Below are positions 26,320 to 35,749 of a stretch of 64,000 nucleotides of DNA, piece after piece. Under the pieces are notes generated by a model. It saw only the letters and a list, made by a program, of their open reading frames with translations, made no database searches and had not been told where the DNA came from. The stretch is from Trebonia sp963774945 (GTDB lineage Bacteria; Actinomycetota; Actinomycetes; Streptosporangiales; Streptosporangiaceae). Location: NCBI GenBank assembly GCA_963774945.1, contig CAVZHA010000012.1:248001-312000 (forward strand), written 5' to 3'. Both the position numbers and the translations under genes were made by a program. How positions within the stretch are numbered: the first letter of the stretch is position 1; each line of letters starts with the position of its first letter.

Positions 26320-26997
26320 ATGGACAAAGGAACTCGCGGCTCGCTCCTTGAGCGGCTGACCGGGGCGATCGAGTCCGTCTCGACCTCGCACCCGCTGCGG
26401 GTCGCCGTCGACGGCCCACCCGCCGCCGGCAAGACCACGCTGGCCGACGAGCTCGCGCTGCTCCTTCGCGGCCGGGGCCGGGAGGTCATCCGCGCCACGA
26501 CAGAAAGCTTCCACCTGCCTCGGGCGCAGCGCTACCGGCGCGGCGAATTCTCACCCGAAGCCAACTACCACGACTCCTTCGACTACGACACGCTCCGCCG
26601 GGTCCTGCTCGACCCGCTAGGCCCGGACGGCGACCGGCGCTACCAGCACGCGGTCTACGACATCGACACCGACACAGCTCTGTCCCCGCCGGTGACAACC
26701 GCCTGCGTGGACGCAGTGCTCCTCCTGGACGGGGTGTTTCTCCTGCGCCCGGAGCTAATCGACCGGTGGGACCTGAGCATCTTCGTGTCCGCCCCGTTCG
26801 AGCAGATGGTGGCTCGCGCCCGCATCCGGGACCTGGCCCTACTCGGATCCACCGCCGAAGTCGAGCGGCGCTTCCGCACCCGCTACATCCCCGCCCAGGA
26901 GCTCTACTTCGCCGCTGCCCGCCCGGCCGATCACGCCGACATCATCGTGCGCAACGACGAGCCCCGGCGCCCCGCGTGGGAAATCCGACCACACTGA
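26320..26997 (+). CDS. Uridine-kinase-like P-loop kinase
   Basis: 225 residues. A Walker A motif (VAVDGPPAAGKTTLADELA, residues about 28-45) is followed by IRATTESFHLPRAQRYRRGE, DSFDYDTLRRVLLDPLGPDG and a strand DAVLLLDGVFLLRPEL, the layout of uridine/phosphoribulokinase-like enzymes. A lid segment (ARIRDLALLGSTAEVERRF) and a C-terminal Arg-rich piece complete it. The usual SFY of uridine kinases is replaced by ESFHLP, so the acceptor is uncertain. It stands 35 bases after the GNAT gene on the same strand. Confidence 0.8.
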   Translation: MDKGTRGSLLERLTGAIESVSTSHPLRVAVDGPPAAGKTTLADELALLLRGRGREVIRATTESFHLPRAQRYRRGEFSPEANYHDSFDYDTLRRVLLDPLGPDGDRRYQHAVYDIDTDTALSPPVTTACVDAVLLLDGVFLLRPELIDRWDLSIFVSAPFEQMVARARIRDLALLGSTAEVERRFRTRYIPAQELYFAAARPADHADIIVRNDEPRRPAWEIRPH

Positions 26998-27016
26998 CCA
27001 GCACCGAGGTGAGCGG

Positions 27017-27559
27017 TCAAAGCAGTCCAAGGAAGGTACGCGGGTCTGCTTCCAAACGGAGGGCCGAGAGCGCGTCGAGCAGCTGACATTCCTCATAGTT
27101 GAAGTGGGACTCCATGATCGCGCTGAGCCCGTCCAAGTGACGCGCCAACTCGTCGGGCGTGGCCGACGTCGTGAGCGCACGGTCGAACTGGGTGAGCAAC
27201 CCGGCGATCATCTCGTGGTCCTGTACGAGCTTCGCGACCGTCGGCGCCAGTCCGGGATGGCGCGCTGACAGCTCGGGGAACAGGGCCGCGTCTTCGCTGA
27301 CGTGGTGCCCGCTGAGCGCGGCACAGAATCCGTGGCAGTAGAGCAAGAGGTCAGCCCGCGCCGACTCGACATTTCTCGTGCCGAGCGCATCCCTGGTGAC
27401 GCGCAACGCCCGGCGCAGCCGCTGATGAGCGGCCGCTAGCTCGCGGTTCCAGGCAATGAGCCTGTTCTTCTCGTCCTCACTCACGAGCGAGGAACGGGGA
27501 AAGGGCCACTGCGACCGCCTTCCACATCCGGCGCCTCCATGCCTGACGCAGTCCGTCAT
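27017..27559 (-). CDS. Hemerythrin-like (HHE) domain protein
   Basis: 180 residues from ATG 27559, though the start is unsure; a GTG at 27484 would remove a poorly structured N-terminus. The four-helix di-iron binding pattern is visible: HQRLRRALRVTR, YCHGFCAALSGHHVSEDAALF (HxxxE-like ligands), VQDHEMIAGLLTQF and MESHFNYEECQLLDAL. Bacterial HHE proteins bind a non-heme di-iron centre and are linked to oxygen or NO sensing and storage. It is convergent with the kinase at 26320 and divergent from the PNPOx-like gene at 27660. Confidence 0.85.
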   Translation of the reverse strand: MTDCVRHGGAGCGRRSQWPFPRSSLVSEDEKNRLIAWNRELAAAHQRLRRALRVTRDALGTRNVESARADLLLYCHGFCAALSGHHVSEDAALFPELSARHPGLAPTVAKLVQDHEMIAGLLTQFDRALTTSATPDELARHLDGLSAIMESHFNYEECQLLDALSALRLEADPRTFLGLL

Positions 27560-27659
27560 CGGCACGCGACGCTTAAGCAGGATACCGGCGACCACGCGTT
27601 TTGTCGGTACCCGGTGATAGGCAGGAGAGGGGGGTCAACCCAGGCTCAACGGAGGAACC

Positions 27660-28214
27660 ATGCACTGGTCGGACATCGAGAGGACCCAGCCAGGCCTGGC
27701 CCGGCTCGCCCAGGAGCGCCTGATCGACCCCGGCGTAGTTCTGGTGGCGACTATCCGGCACGACGGCACGCCCAGGCTCAGTCCGGTCGAACCTTACGTC
27801 CTGGACGGTGAGCTGTGGCTCTCCATGATGTGGCAGTCCAGGAAGGCGCGGGATCTACTGCGCGATCCGCGGATCCTCGTGCACAGCGTGATCAGCAGCC
27901 GTGACGGAGCCGAGGGCGAATTCAAGATCCGGGGTACCGCCGGTGTCGAAAACGACCAAGCGGTACAGCGCCGCTATGCAGACGCGGTGGCGGCCAGCCT
28001 CGGCTGGAACCCGCAGCCAGGACGGTTCCACCTGTTCGACGTCAACATCAGCCAGGTCACCTTCATCGCCTACGATCCGAACGGCAGCGGCGACCAGCAC
28101 GTGGCCACGTGGCCGCCAGGCCGGGAATTCATCCGCCGCGGCACCTCTGCCACGAGCGTGGGCGACCCCGAGCCGGTGAGCGAGATCATCCAACTCGGCG
28201 ACCCGCTTGGCTGA
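27660..28214 (+). CDS. Pyridoxamine 5'-phosphate oxidase-like flavin protein
   Basis: 184 residues; ATG with GGAGGAACC directly upstream. The split beta-barrel core is recognisable (VVLVATIRHDGTPRLSPVEP, ELWLSMMWQSRKARDLLRDP, FKIRGTAGV). Proteins of this group bind FMN, F420 or heme; actinobacterial ones are often F420-dependent. The cofactor cannot be told from sequence inspection. It is followed by a perfect hairpin terminator. Confidence 0.85.
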   Translation: MHWSDIERTQPGLARLAQERLIDPGVVLVATIRHDGTPRLSPVEPYVLDGELWLSMMWQSRKARDLLRDPRILVHSVISSRDGAEGEFKIRGTAGVENDQAVQRRYADAVAASLGWNPQPGRFHLFDVNISQVTFIAYDPNGSGDQHVATWPPGREFIRRGTSATSVGDPEPVSEIIQLGDPLG

Positions 28215-28277
28215 CTCGTCGCCGCACTCGGCTGCTGCGCCGAGATCAAAAGGCCAGTTCCAAGATCGGCTGAGGCC

Positions 28278-28310
28278 ATGTGACAGGGAATCGCCGGTTC
28301 CCTGTCACAT
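28278..28310. terminator. Perfect 13-bp hairpin between convergent genes
   Basis: ATGTGACAGGGAA and TTCCCTGTCACAT pair perfectly around a seven-base loop, between the PNPOx-like gene and the convergent aminoglycoside phosphotransferase-like gene. No clear T-run follows, so it may act as a bidirectional terminator or an mRNA end stabiliser. Confidence 0.6.
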
Positions 28311-28411
28311 CCACTCTGATCGGCGTGTCCTCGCCGAGGATGATGGCCCTCCGGCAAGCCCACACCGAGTTCGCCGCTGTGCCCGCCGGCAGCCGGTAGC
28401 AGCGCAGGCGC

Positions 28412-29323
28412 TCATGCCAGTTCGGCGATCACCGCGCGGACCATGCGGCGGCCGTGCTCGGCCATGCGCGGGAAGGTGTGCCGGTAGTAGTCGATGCCGG
28501 TCAGCGACGGTGCCAGGGCCCAGCCGCAGGCGCGGCGCCAGGTAGCGTCGTCGTACCCGATCGCCTCCCGGTAGGCGTCCCGGGCCGCGCCGGTGAAGGT
28601 CCACAGCGCCGGAGCCACGTCCGGCGCCGGATCGCCGAGGCCGAGCGCGCCGAAGTCGATGACCGCGGCCAGCCGGCCGCGGTCGGTGATCAGGTTGCCC
28701 GGCTGCAGATCACCATGGATCCACACTGGGTCGCGGTCCCAGTCGCGAGCGGCCAGGCAGGCGTCCCAGGCCGCCTCGGCCGCGGTCACGTCGAAGCCGT
28801 CGTCATGCCCGGCGAGCCGGGGCAGCACCCGGCGGACGCCGTCATCGGCGTGACGCAGCGCCGACCCGCGCGAACCCGGCGGCTTGACCGGGCCTCCGGC
28901 CGGATCCGCCCCGTGCAGGGCGCGAGCGAAGGCTGCCACATCGCGGGCCAGGGGCACGTCATCGCAACCGAGCCTGGGCGGCGTGCTCCCCGCGATCCAC
29001 GGCACCACAGTCCACCGCCACGGGTACCCCGCGCCCGGCTCGCCCAGATGCAGCGGAACGGGAATCCGCACCGGCAGGCGGGGCGCCAGCACGGGCAGCC
29101 ACCGTGCGTCGGAATCGGCCTGGTCGACGGCCCAGGCGATCTTGGGCATCCGGGCGACGAGTTCGTCGCCGATCCGAAACAGGACGTGGTCGGTACCCTC
29201 CACCTCGCCGGGCAGGGGTGTCACCGGAAGGTCGGCCCACTGCGGGCGCTGGGCCGCCACCAGGCGGCGCACCTGCTCGGCGGTGGCTCGGATCTCGTCA
29301 TCATGGATGGGCACGACTGGCAC
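28412..29323 (-). CDS. Aminoglycoside phosphotransferase-family (APH) protein
   Basis: 303 residues. The kinase fold shows a nucleotide-binding region (GTDHVLFRIGDELVARMPK), WTVVPWIAGSTPPRL, the catalytic loop WIHGDLQPGNLITDRG (HGDxxxxN) and the metal-binding AVIDFGALGLGDPAPDVA. APH-family proteins phosphorylate antibiotics or metabolites such as choline or macrolides; specificity is not visible and many members are not resistance enzymes. It stands alone. Confidence 0.88.
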   Translation of the reverse strand: MPVVPIHDDEIRATAEQVRRLVAAQRPQWADLPVTPLPGEVEGTDHVLFRIGDELVARMPKIAWAVDQADSDARWLPVLAPRLPVRIPVPLHLGEPGAGYPWRWTVVPWIAGSTPPRLGCDDVPLARDVAAFARALHGADPAGGPVKPPGSRGSALRHADDGVRRVLPRLAGHDDGFDVTAAEAAWDACLAARDWDRDPVWIHGDLQPGNLITDRGRLAAVIDFGALGLGDPAPDVAPALWTFTGAARDAYREAIGYDDATWRRACGWALAPSLTGIDYYRHTFPRMAEHGRRMVRAVIAELA

Positions 29324-29383
29324 GGTAATGCCGCTAGGCGGTCCGGTGCCAGCCGATTAGGCGCCGGGCACCGAGGCCCCGAA

Positions 29384-29440
29384 GACCTTCTGCCCGCCAT
29401 GCACCGCAGTTTTTGTCGCAGGTGGTCTGGCTGAGTCTGC
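29384..29440 (+). repeat. Dispersed repeat copy A (partner at 37628)
   Basis: This stretch, beginning GACCTTCTGCCCGCCATG and ending GGCTGAGTCTGC, matches 37628-37685 at about 80 per cent over 57 bases in the same orientation. It lies between the APH gene and the IS982 remnant, and could be a trace of an insertion-element end. Confidence 0.45.
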
Positions 29441-29526
29441 TTTGTGCGGGTCAGGGCGATATGACAGTCTGAGGTGGTCGCGCTGAATCTGGCGGAGACT
29501 GATGCAGTAGTCACCAGTTAAGTCAA

Positions 29527-29811
29527 AATTTTGAGTCTTCCCGCGGCCCGGCGGCCTTGAGCCGCTTGTGGTAACCGGGCTGCTTGGCAGGTACGGGAAC
29601 AGGTGCCCCAGCCGCCCGTAGCACATCCGCAGCCAGTGATGCTCGCTGCGGGCGCCCAGCAGCACCTGGGCCGCCGCCAGGCACGCCAGCTCGGCGTCCG
29701 GCAGTCGTTTCGGCTGGCCAGGACGGAGCCGGCCGGAACGATCACGTGGTCGCCGGTCTCCACGTACAGTGCGATCAAGAGGGTATCCAGGTCTGGGTCA
29801 CAACCGACCAT
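29527..29811 (-). pseudogene. IS982-type transposase, N-terminal remnant
   Basis: The reverse strand from 29811 reads DPDLDTLLIALYVETGDHVI and, after a frame change, PDAELACLAAAQVLLGARSE, HHWLRMCYGRLGHLFPYLP and, after a second change, PGYHKRLKAAG. This is the N-terminal domain of IS982-type transposases; the DDE catalytic part is gone. It marks an old insertion beside the large secreted-protein gene. Confidence 0.7.
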
Positions 29812-29980
29812 GGATGCCCTCTCCTCGTTCCCGGATCAATCCGACACGCCGCACACGCCCCCAAATCAGGAATCACTCATCTGGGTTCGCACCGACAGTA
29901 TCGACGCCGCCGTCGGCGCACTCATCCGCAAGTCCGGTGTAGGAACTGCCGTGGATTTCACCGAGTGATGATGCCGACCG

Positions 29981-32900
29981 TTACGTGTCGGGTTGTACCA
30001 CATTCCAAGAGAGCGAGACCCCGCTCGTGTCGCCCGGGACGTGGTCGCCTGAGTAGCTGAACAGCCGCGCGCCGTTGTAGGTCAGCTGCAGGGATCCGTC
30101 GGGCAACTGGACGGTGCCGAGGTGACCGGGCAACAGCGGCGGCATGAGCAGCTGCTGCCCGTTGGCGATCAGCAGCGGACGGTACTGGGCGGTGCACGCG
30201 GAGCATGCGGCGATCTGGCGGTAAAGCGTCATCCCGGCCGAATCCGTGAGCACTTCGCTGTAGTTATTGCTGGTCAGCACCTCGACCGTCGGAACCGGCG
30301 CCGCAGTGGTGGCCGCTGGCGCTGTTGACGTCCTGCTCGGGCCGGCCGCTCCGGCTGACAACGCCGGGGCTCCCACGCTGATCGCGGCATCCCGGATCTC
30401 GTGCACGTCGGTGAGCCCGCCAGTCGCGCCAGTAAACGCGAGCTTGACCGTGGCGGAAAGCGGCACATGCTGCGCGAGGATCTGTGCCCCGTCAAAGAAC
30501 ACCGTGAGCACGCCGCCGGCGCAGGTGACCTCGACGTTGTGGGTGCCGGCGCGCAGCTGGCCGATCTCATTGACCGAGCTTGTCAGCTTCAGCGTGCCGT
30601 TGCTGTCGGCACCAGTGGCGATGCCGGCGAAGTTGGACGACGGATAGCCGGCCACCTGGTGGGTGTCGAAAACGACGGCCACGCCGGACAACTTCGCGAA
30701 GCCGAGCCCGGAGCCCCCCGAGCCGTGGGCCGTGCTGGCCGTCGTGGTCGGGCTTAGCAGCGCGAACGTCATGCCGTCGGCCCCGCTCCCGCCGCCGATC
30801 TGCAGGTTGAACCGTACCCGCAGGCCGTTCGAGACGACCGCGGCGGGATAAACCACCGAGCCGGCCTGGCTATTGGCGGCATTGGTCAGCCGGGTGTCTG
30901 ACCCAGCCATGACGGCGCCGCCGTTGTAGGACCAGCCGCCACCCGGCGGCGGCAGCGTGACCGGGCCGGACGAGACGGAGACGCCAGACACGGCATGGAC
31001 GTCGGTCAGGCCGCCGGTCGCGCCGGTGAACGCCGGCAGCACCGTGGCCGGCAGCGTCACCGAGGCGGACACGACGCGTGTGCCGTCCACGGTCACCGTG
31101 ACGCTGGAGCCGGTGACGGTCACGCCGATCACGTGGGTGCCGCTGCGGAGGTTCGGCACTTTGGTGCTCGTCGCCGCGTAGACCAGGTCGGCGGTCGTCT
31201 GCCCGGTGACGATTCCGACCGAACTGACGGGATAGGTGTCCACCGCGATGGCTACCCCGGGCAAGCCGCCGAAGCCAAGCGCACCGCCGGCCGAGCCGAG
31301 ACTGGACGTCGTCGCCCGGCTGGCGTCAAGCATCGCGAACGTCAGCCCGTCCGCGCCGTTGCCGCCCCCGATATGGGTGGTGAACTGGGCGTGCAGCCCG
31401 TTGCTGGCCAGCGGCTGGTAGTAGACAGCGGATCCCCTGGCGCTCTTGACCGCCGGGGTGAGCTGCAGGGTGGTGCCGATCAGCCGCGCGCTGCCATTCA
31501 CCGTCCAGCCGCCGCCCGGCGAGGGGACCCTGATACCGGACACGGGGGTCGTCCCCGTCCCCGTGACCGGAATGGCGAGCTTTTGTGGCGGGCTGTGGCC
31601 GTCGTTGGCGGTCAGCGTGTACGTCCCGCTCATCGCGCCCAGGCTCTGCGGGGTGAAGGTGACCGGAAGCGAGGCGGTCTCGTCGGCACCCAGCGTGATG
31701 CCTGTTGACACCGGGACCGGCGTGCCGAACGGCACCGTCGGCGTCGAGAAGGCACTGATGACCATGGGCAGGTTGCCGGTATTGGTGATGACGGCCGTCT
31801 GGGTGGACTGCTGCCCCAGCGGCACCGACCCGAAGCTGACCGATGCCGGCGAGGCGGTGAGCGTGCCCTGCCCGGTCGCGCCCGTGCCGCCGAGGCTCAC
31901 AGTCGCCACCGCGCCGCCGAGGCTGCCGGTCACGCTCAGTGAGCCGGTATCCCCGGTCGCCGAAGTCGGCTTGAAGGTAACGGTGACAGTGACCGACTGG
32001 CCTGGCCGGATCGTCGCGCCGTTGGCAGGCAGCCCGCTGGCGCTGAACGGCCCGGTGGCCCCGGTCACGCTCGTCACGGTTTCGGCGGCCGTGCCGCCGT
32101 TGGTTATCACGGTCTGCAGGACGCCGCTCGATCCGGTCGGCACCGTGCCGAACTGAAGCGACGCGGGGGACGCGAACAATCCGGTCTGCGTTCCGGTGCC
32201 GGAGACGGAGACGTTGACCGTGGAGAAGTTCTGCGTGGTAGTGGCGAAGGCGAGCGCTCCGATCGCGCCGCCGGGCGCGGTGGGCGCGAACGTCACCGGC
32301 ACGGTGAGCGTCTGGCCCACCGCGAGAGTCTGCGGGAATGTGACAGCCGCCGCGCATCCGTTCGGCTGGTTGACTGTGAACGGGTCCGTCGCTGACGCCG
32401 AGCTCGCGGTGACGTCGGTCACCGTCACGGACGCCGTCGCCGTCACCGTCGCGGTGGTGCACGAGGATGAGCTGACGGCCAGCTGACTGAAGGCGAGTGG
32501 CGTCCCGCGCAGCGGCGCCTGGTCCGGGGAGCCGAAGCCGATCACATGCCCGTCCAGGGTGCCCACGTACACCCGGCCGCTGTCGGTCGCCGGGACGCTG
32601 AATTTGGTCCCGGTGCCTAGTGGCGCCGACCAGATGATCGGCAGCAGGCCGCTCGCGTTCGGAATCGCGTCGAACGCCTCGAGCGTGGCGGATGTCGCGC
32701 TCGACCCCCTGTTCACCTCCCACACCACCGCGCTCGCCGGGTCCGTACCGTTGGATGTCACGACGGGCGGGCCGGAGCTGCCGGAAAGCGTGTTCGGGGT
32801 GTGCCCGGCGTCGGTCAGCGCGGCGGTGGTGGTGTTGAACGCGAACGCGCGCAGGTAGTCACTACCGCCGTGGTAGTAGAGGTAATTGGCGCCGCCGGAC

Positions 32901-34066
32901 CCGGCGAAGGCCGCAGACTGCCCGCTCTGGCCCCCGTAGGCGGTCGGCGTCACATACACCGGTTTGTCGGCTGCGGCGTTGCGGCCGCCCAGGTTGTCGC
33001 GGTCCAGCAGGAAGATCCGCCCGTCCTTGCCCGCCTGTTCGAGCAGGTTCGGGTGAGCGGACGTGCCGAACGGCAGCCCGCTGGGCCCCCCGGAGCCGAA
33101 GTCGGTGTCGTGGGCCGCCAGTGTCGGGGCGTTGGCCGGGCTGAAGAAGTCCTGTGCGGCGAGCGACCCGCCCGGCTGGACGCCGAGCCGCACCACCGCG
33201 TCGCCGAGCTCGCCCGGAGGGGACGTGCCAGGGCCGGCCGCCGCCGAGACGCCGTTGCCGGTCGCCACGAAGATCCGGCCGGCCTCGTCCGACATCAGGC
33301 CGCCGCCGGCTTGCCAGATGCCGGCCTCACTGTCGGTAGTCCCTGACTCGTCGGTCCACATGGTCAGCGCCTGGGTCGCGGTGTTCACCCCGGCGACATA
33401 GCCGACGTAGGGCTGGTAGTCGCAGTAGGAACCGAACCCCATGTAGACGGTGCCGTTCAGCAGCAGCAGGCTGGCGCGCTGGCGTTCGGTGAGCGGGTCG
33501 AAGGGCCGGGTCGGCTCGTTGACCGGCGCGCCCTGCACCGGCGCCTTCCAGTCGACCGTGCCCGACACGGCATTGACCGCGAACAGGTCGACGCTCGGCG
33601 CGTAGGCGTTGGCGGCATTGTCCAGCTCGGCAGCGACGTACACGGTGCCGGTGGACGGGTCATAGACGGGAGTTGATGTGACGCCGATATTCGGCGTCAG
33701 GTCTTCGCAGCCGACCACAGTCGACGGCCAGGCCGGGCCGAGGCGCAGCGACCAGTTGACGGTGCCTTTCTCGGCGTTGAGGCTGTAGATCCAGTTGTTC
33801 TCCGTCGCCACGATCACTGAGCCGCCGACCGCGAGCGGCTGGGCGTAAATCTGGCCGTTCACCGCGGTCGAGAACAGCCGGCCGAACGTGCCACTGCCAA
33901 CCGCGGCCGGGGACAGATCCGGTTCATTGCTGTCCCAGCCGTCGCGCTGCTGGTTGGCCGAGATCGTCACCTCGTCCCCATGCGCGATCTGGGCAAGCCC
34001 CACGGTGCCAGTTGTCAGTCCGGCGACCAGCGCAACTGCGGCAAGAATGCGCTTCGTTTTCATCAT
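29981..34066 (-). CDS. Large secreted multidomain protein: PQQ-like propeller, Ig-like repeats, two lectin-like domains, PF03640-like tail
   Basis: 1,361 residues; two adjacent ATGs at 34066/34063 with GGAGAG upstream. A signal peptide (RILAAVALVAGLTTGTVGLA) precedes a beta-propeller of PQQ-repeat type (about 45-520, with repeated ATENNWIYSLNAEKGTVNWS-like blades). Residues about 530-835 are three Ig-like repeats of the choice-of-anchor D/ASPM type (VSFGSVPLGQQSTQTAVITN). Two L-type-lectin-like domains follow (840-1025 and 1035-1225), each with SNGLHAQFTTHIGGGNGADG-like cores. The tail (about 1265-1361) resembles the PF03640 secreted repeat, with ACSACTAQYRPL and YSGDHVPGDTSGVS. I infer a cell-surface or extracellular glycan-binding protein; its job is unknown. 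Confidence 0.8.
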   Translation of the reverse strand: MMKTKRILAAVALVAGLTTGTVGLAQIAHGDEVTISANQQRDGWDSNEPDLSPAAVGSGTFGRLFSTAVNGQIYAQPLAVGGSVIVATENNWIYSLNAEKGTVNWSLRLGPAWPSTVVGCEDLTPNIGVTSTPVYDPSTGTVYVAAELDNAANAYAPSVDLFAVNAVSGTVDWKAPVQGAPVNEPTRPFDPLTERQRASLLLLNGTVYMGFGSYCDYQPYVGYVAGVNTATQALTMWTDESGTTDSEAGIWQAGGGLMSDEAGRIFVATGNGVSAAAGPGTSPPGELGDAVVRLGVQPGGSLAAQDFFSPANAPTLAAHDTDFGSGGPSGLPFGTSAHPNLLEQAGKDGRIFLLDRDNLGGRNAAADKPVYVTPTAYGGQSGQSAAFAGSGGANYLYYHGGSDYLRAFAFNTTTAALTDAGHTPNTLSGSSGPPVVTSNGTDPASAVVWEVNRGSSATSATLEAFDAIPNASGLLPIIWSAPLGTGTKFSVPATDSGRVYVGTLDGHVIGFGSPDQAPLRGTPLAFSQLAVSSSSCTTATVTATASVTVTDVTASSASATDPFTVNQPNGCAAAVTFPQTLAVGQTLTVPVTFAPTAPGGAIGALAFATTTQNFSTVNVSVSGTGTQTGLFASPASLQFGTVPTGSSGVLQTVITNGGTAAETVTSVTGATGPFSASGLPANGATIRPGQSVTVTVTFKPTSATGDTGSLSVTGSLGGAVATVSLGGTGATGQGTLTASPASVSFGSVPLGQQSTQTAVITNTGNLPMVISAFSTPTVPFGTPVPVSTGITLGADETASLPVTFTPQSLGAMSGTYTLTANDGHSPPQKLAIPVTGTGTTPVSGIRVPSPGGGWTVNGSARLIGTTLQLTPAVKSARGSAVYYQPLASNGLHAQFTTHIGGGNGADGLTFAMLDASRATTSSLGSAGGALGFGGLPGVAIAVDTYPVSSVGIVTGQTTADLVYAATSTKVPNLRSGTHVIGVTVTGSSVTVTVDGTRVVSASVTLPATVLPAFTGATGGLTDVHAVSGVSVSSGPVTLPPPGGGWSYNGGAVMAGSDTRLTNAANSQAGSVVYPAAVVSNGLRVRFNLQIGGGSGADGMTFALLSPTTTASTAHGSGGSGLGFAKLSGVAVVFDTHQVAGYPSSNFAGIATGADSNGTLKLTSSVNEIGQLRAGTHNVEVTCAGGVLTVFFDGAQILAQHVPLSATVKLAFTGATGGLTDVHEIRDAAISVGAPALSAGAAGPSRTSTAPAATTAAPVPTVEVLTSNNYSEVLTDSAGMTLYRQIAACSACTAQYRPLLIANGQQLLMPPLLPGHLGTVQLPDGSLQLTYNGARLFSYSGDHVPGDTSGVSLSWNVVQPDT

Positions 34067-34282
34067 GGCCCGTCTCTCCTGTCATTGAGACCGCGAGCAA
34101 GGCCACAGTCGCCATGGCGCCTGCAAGCGCCACTAGCAGCGGGATGCAGCGTCCTACGTAGCCGCATTCGGGCACATGAGCATTCAGCCGGGGGCGGCGA
34201 CGGTAACGGCGTCGGCAGTACTTGCGTCAGATCACGACATGAGGACGCACAGAACCAGGCGTAGGTTGACATCAGATGCCAA

Positions 34283-34480
34283 CTACGGATAAATGACGCT
34301 CCCAGCTTTCCCTGCCTGGTCGGACGCCAGATCCGGGATGGGCACGTCGATGACTTCCGGATGTGAGTAGAACACGGTCGCCGAACGGGCCAGGAATGAG
34401 ATGCCTCCGTCGGCCGCGACGTGCTCGAGCGTCTCGTCCACCCCGCGTAACAGGTACCCGGCGCTAGGACGCGGGCGCCT
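34283..34480 (-). pseudogene. LysR-family regulator, C-terminal fragment
   Basis: The reverse strand reads ETLEHVAADGGISFLARSAT, VFYSHPEVIDVPIPDL, the end of a LysR substrate-binding domain. No HTH or start is present, so it is a gene remnant in the decayed segment between the large secreted gene and the exported pair. Confidence 0.6.
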
Positions 34481-34636
34481 GGTGGGCTGCGTGCCGGTGT
34501 CGGGATGCCAGTGCAGCGGTTCGAAGCCCCTGACCCTCTGAGTCTGGCGGCGTATAGGAACCACGCTGGCGAACGCCGCTCAGGCGAGACAGCGCTGACT
34601 GGGTGGCGCGCGTTTAGCTCGCGATCATGCCCCGGT

Positions 34637-34767
34637 TTAGGGGTATCGGCCCTGAGGATCTGTGGCCCGGTGACGGTGTTCTGTTTCGAACTCTAGCGGG
34701 CTGACCCACCCGAGGGCACTGTGGCGACGGCGGCCGTTGTGGAAGCCTTCGACGTACTCGGGCCTTA
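34637..34767 (-). pseudogene. IS3-family transposase OrfB, C-terminal fragment
   Basis: The reverse strand reads EYVEGFHNGRRRHSALGWVS, PLEFETEHRH and a stop at 34637. The final HNxxRRHSxLxxxSPxxFE stretch is the hallmark of IS3 transposases. Nothing of the catalytic core remains. Confidence 0.75.
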
Positions 34768-35028
34768 CCGGCCTGGGGAACCCCCCACCGCCGAGGGCTG
34801 AGCCCGAAGGGCGGCGACCTGCGCGAATCCCCTTTCCCGTACACGCCTAGGCGATCATTTTCGACCGCAATCAGTCGTGATCAATTGTTAATCGACGCGT
34901 TATCACTCCTACGGGCCTATTACGCGACCTTCAAATCGCCGCTGTTCCGGCCGCAGGCGGGGCAATGTCGATGCCGTCAGAACCGAACGGGCGTGCAGGG
35001 CGGGTGCAGCCCCAGTGAGGAGGCATCC
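34768..35028. other. Intergenic region upstream of the exported-protein pair
   Basis: I see no gene here. It carries an AT-rich stretch at 34850-34900 that probably holds the promoter of the 35029 gene, and TGCAGGGCGGGTGCAGCCC near 34993, which is repeated exactly near 17780 ahead of the PfkB gene. Confidence 0.3.
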
Positions 35029-35721
35029 ATGATCAAGCGCGGAATCCGCGGGGTATCCCTGCGGATGAGCCTGGCGGCCGCCGCAGTGGTACTCGCGGGC
35101 GGCACGACGGCAGCAGCGGTGGCGGTAGGTGCCAGCCACGGCGGCACGGAAACTGCCGTGTCGGCCGGGTTCTCCCAGGCGAGCGGCCGGACGATGAGCT
35201 ACACCAGCGCGTTGTCCTCGGCGGTCAAGGACTGGAGCAAGTCGCCGAGTACGTCGCTCACGACCATTTCGCACATGAAGCCGGTGAACAACTACTGGAC
35301 CCAGTCGTGGCACCACGCCATCATCTTCATCCAGCGCGGCACCGTGGTTGCGGTAGGCAAGAACCAGTTCGCGGTCAAGTCCGCGAACGGCACGATCAAA
35401 GTGTGGAACGTGAACGGCGCCACGAAGACCAAGAACGTCGGAGGCACCGCGACCGGGATGTCCGCCATGACCGGCGGCACCATGAAGGTGCCCTCCCGGT
35501 GGACCATGAACACCAGGGTCACGCGCATCGCGAAGGGTGACCTCGTTTTCGTCTTCGGCGAGCGCGTTGGCCGCACGCTCAAGGCGCAACTAGTGCTGTT
35601 CGCGGCGCCGGCCATGACCAAGCGCATGCCGATGGCCACCCCGACGGCCAAGCCGACCGTGACCGCTCCTGCTCCCGCGCCGACCGGCGTCGGGGCGACG
35701 ATCACCGGCACTCACTTCTAA
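35029..35721 (+). CDS. Exported protein of unknown function
   Basis: 230 residues; ATG at 35029 with GAGGAGG upstream. A signal peptide (SLRMSLAAAAVVLAGGTTAA) leads to a small domain containing HAIIFIQRGTVVAVGKNQFA, VKSANGTIKVWNV, and MNTRVTRIAKGDLVFVFGER, which looks like a beta-rich fold with the DUF5666-like pattern of alternating G/V strands. A Pro/Ala/Thr tail follows. I do not recognise the family. It is followed 28 bases later by a second exported protein on the same strand, so the two are probably one operon. Confidence 0.75.
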   Translation: MIKRGIRGVSLRMSLAAAAVVLAGGTTAAAVAVGASHGGTETAVSAGFSQASGRTMSYTSALSSAVKDWSKSPSTSLTTISHMKPVNNYWTQSWHHAIIFIQRGTVVAVGKNQFAVKSANGTIKVWNVNGATKTKNVGGTATGMSAMTGGTMKVPSRWTMNTRVTRIAKGDLVFVFGERVGRTLKAQLVLFAAPAMTKRMPMATPTAKPTVTAPAPAPTGVGATITGTHF

Positions 35722-35749
35722 CAGTCAATGCGGACACGGAGGTGAAGGA

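Noticed and set aside
29518..34882. A complete mobile element or prophage
   Set aside because: Only worn transposase ends (IS982, IS3) are present, with no integrase, phage structural genes or intact inverted repeats.
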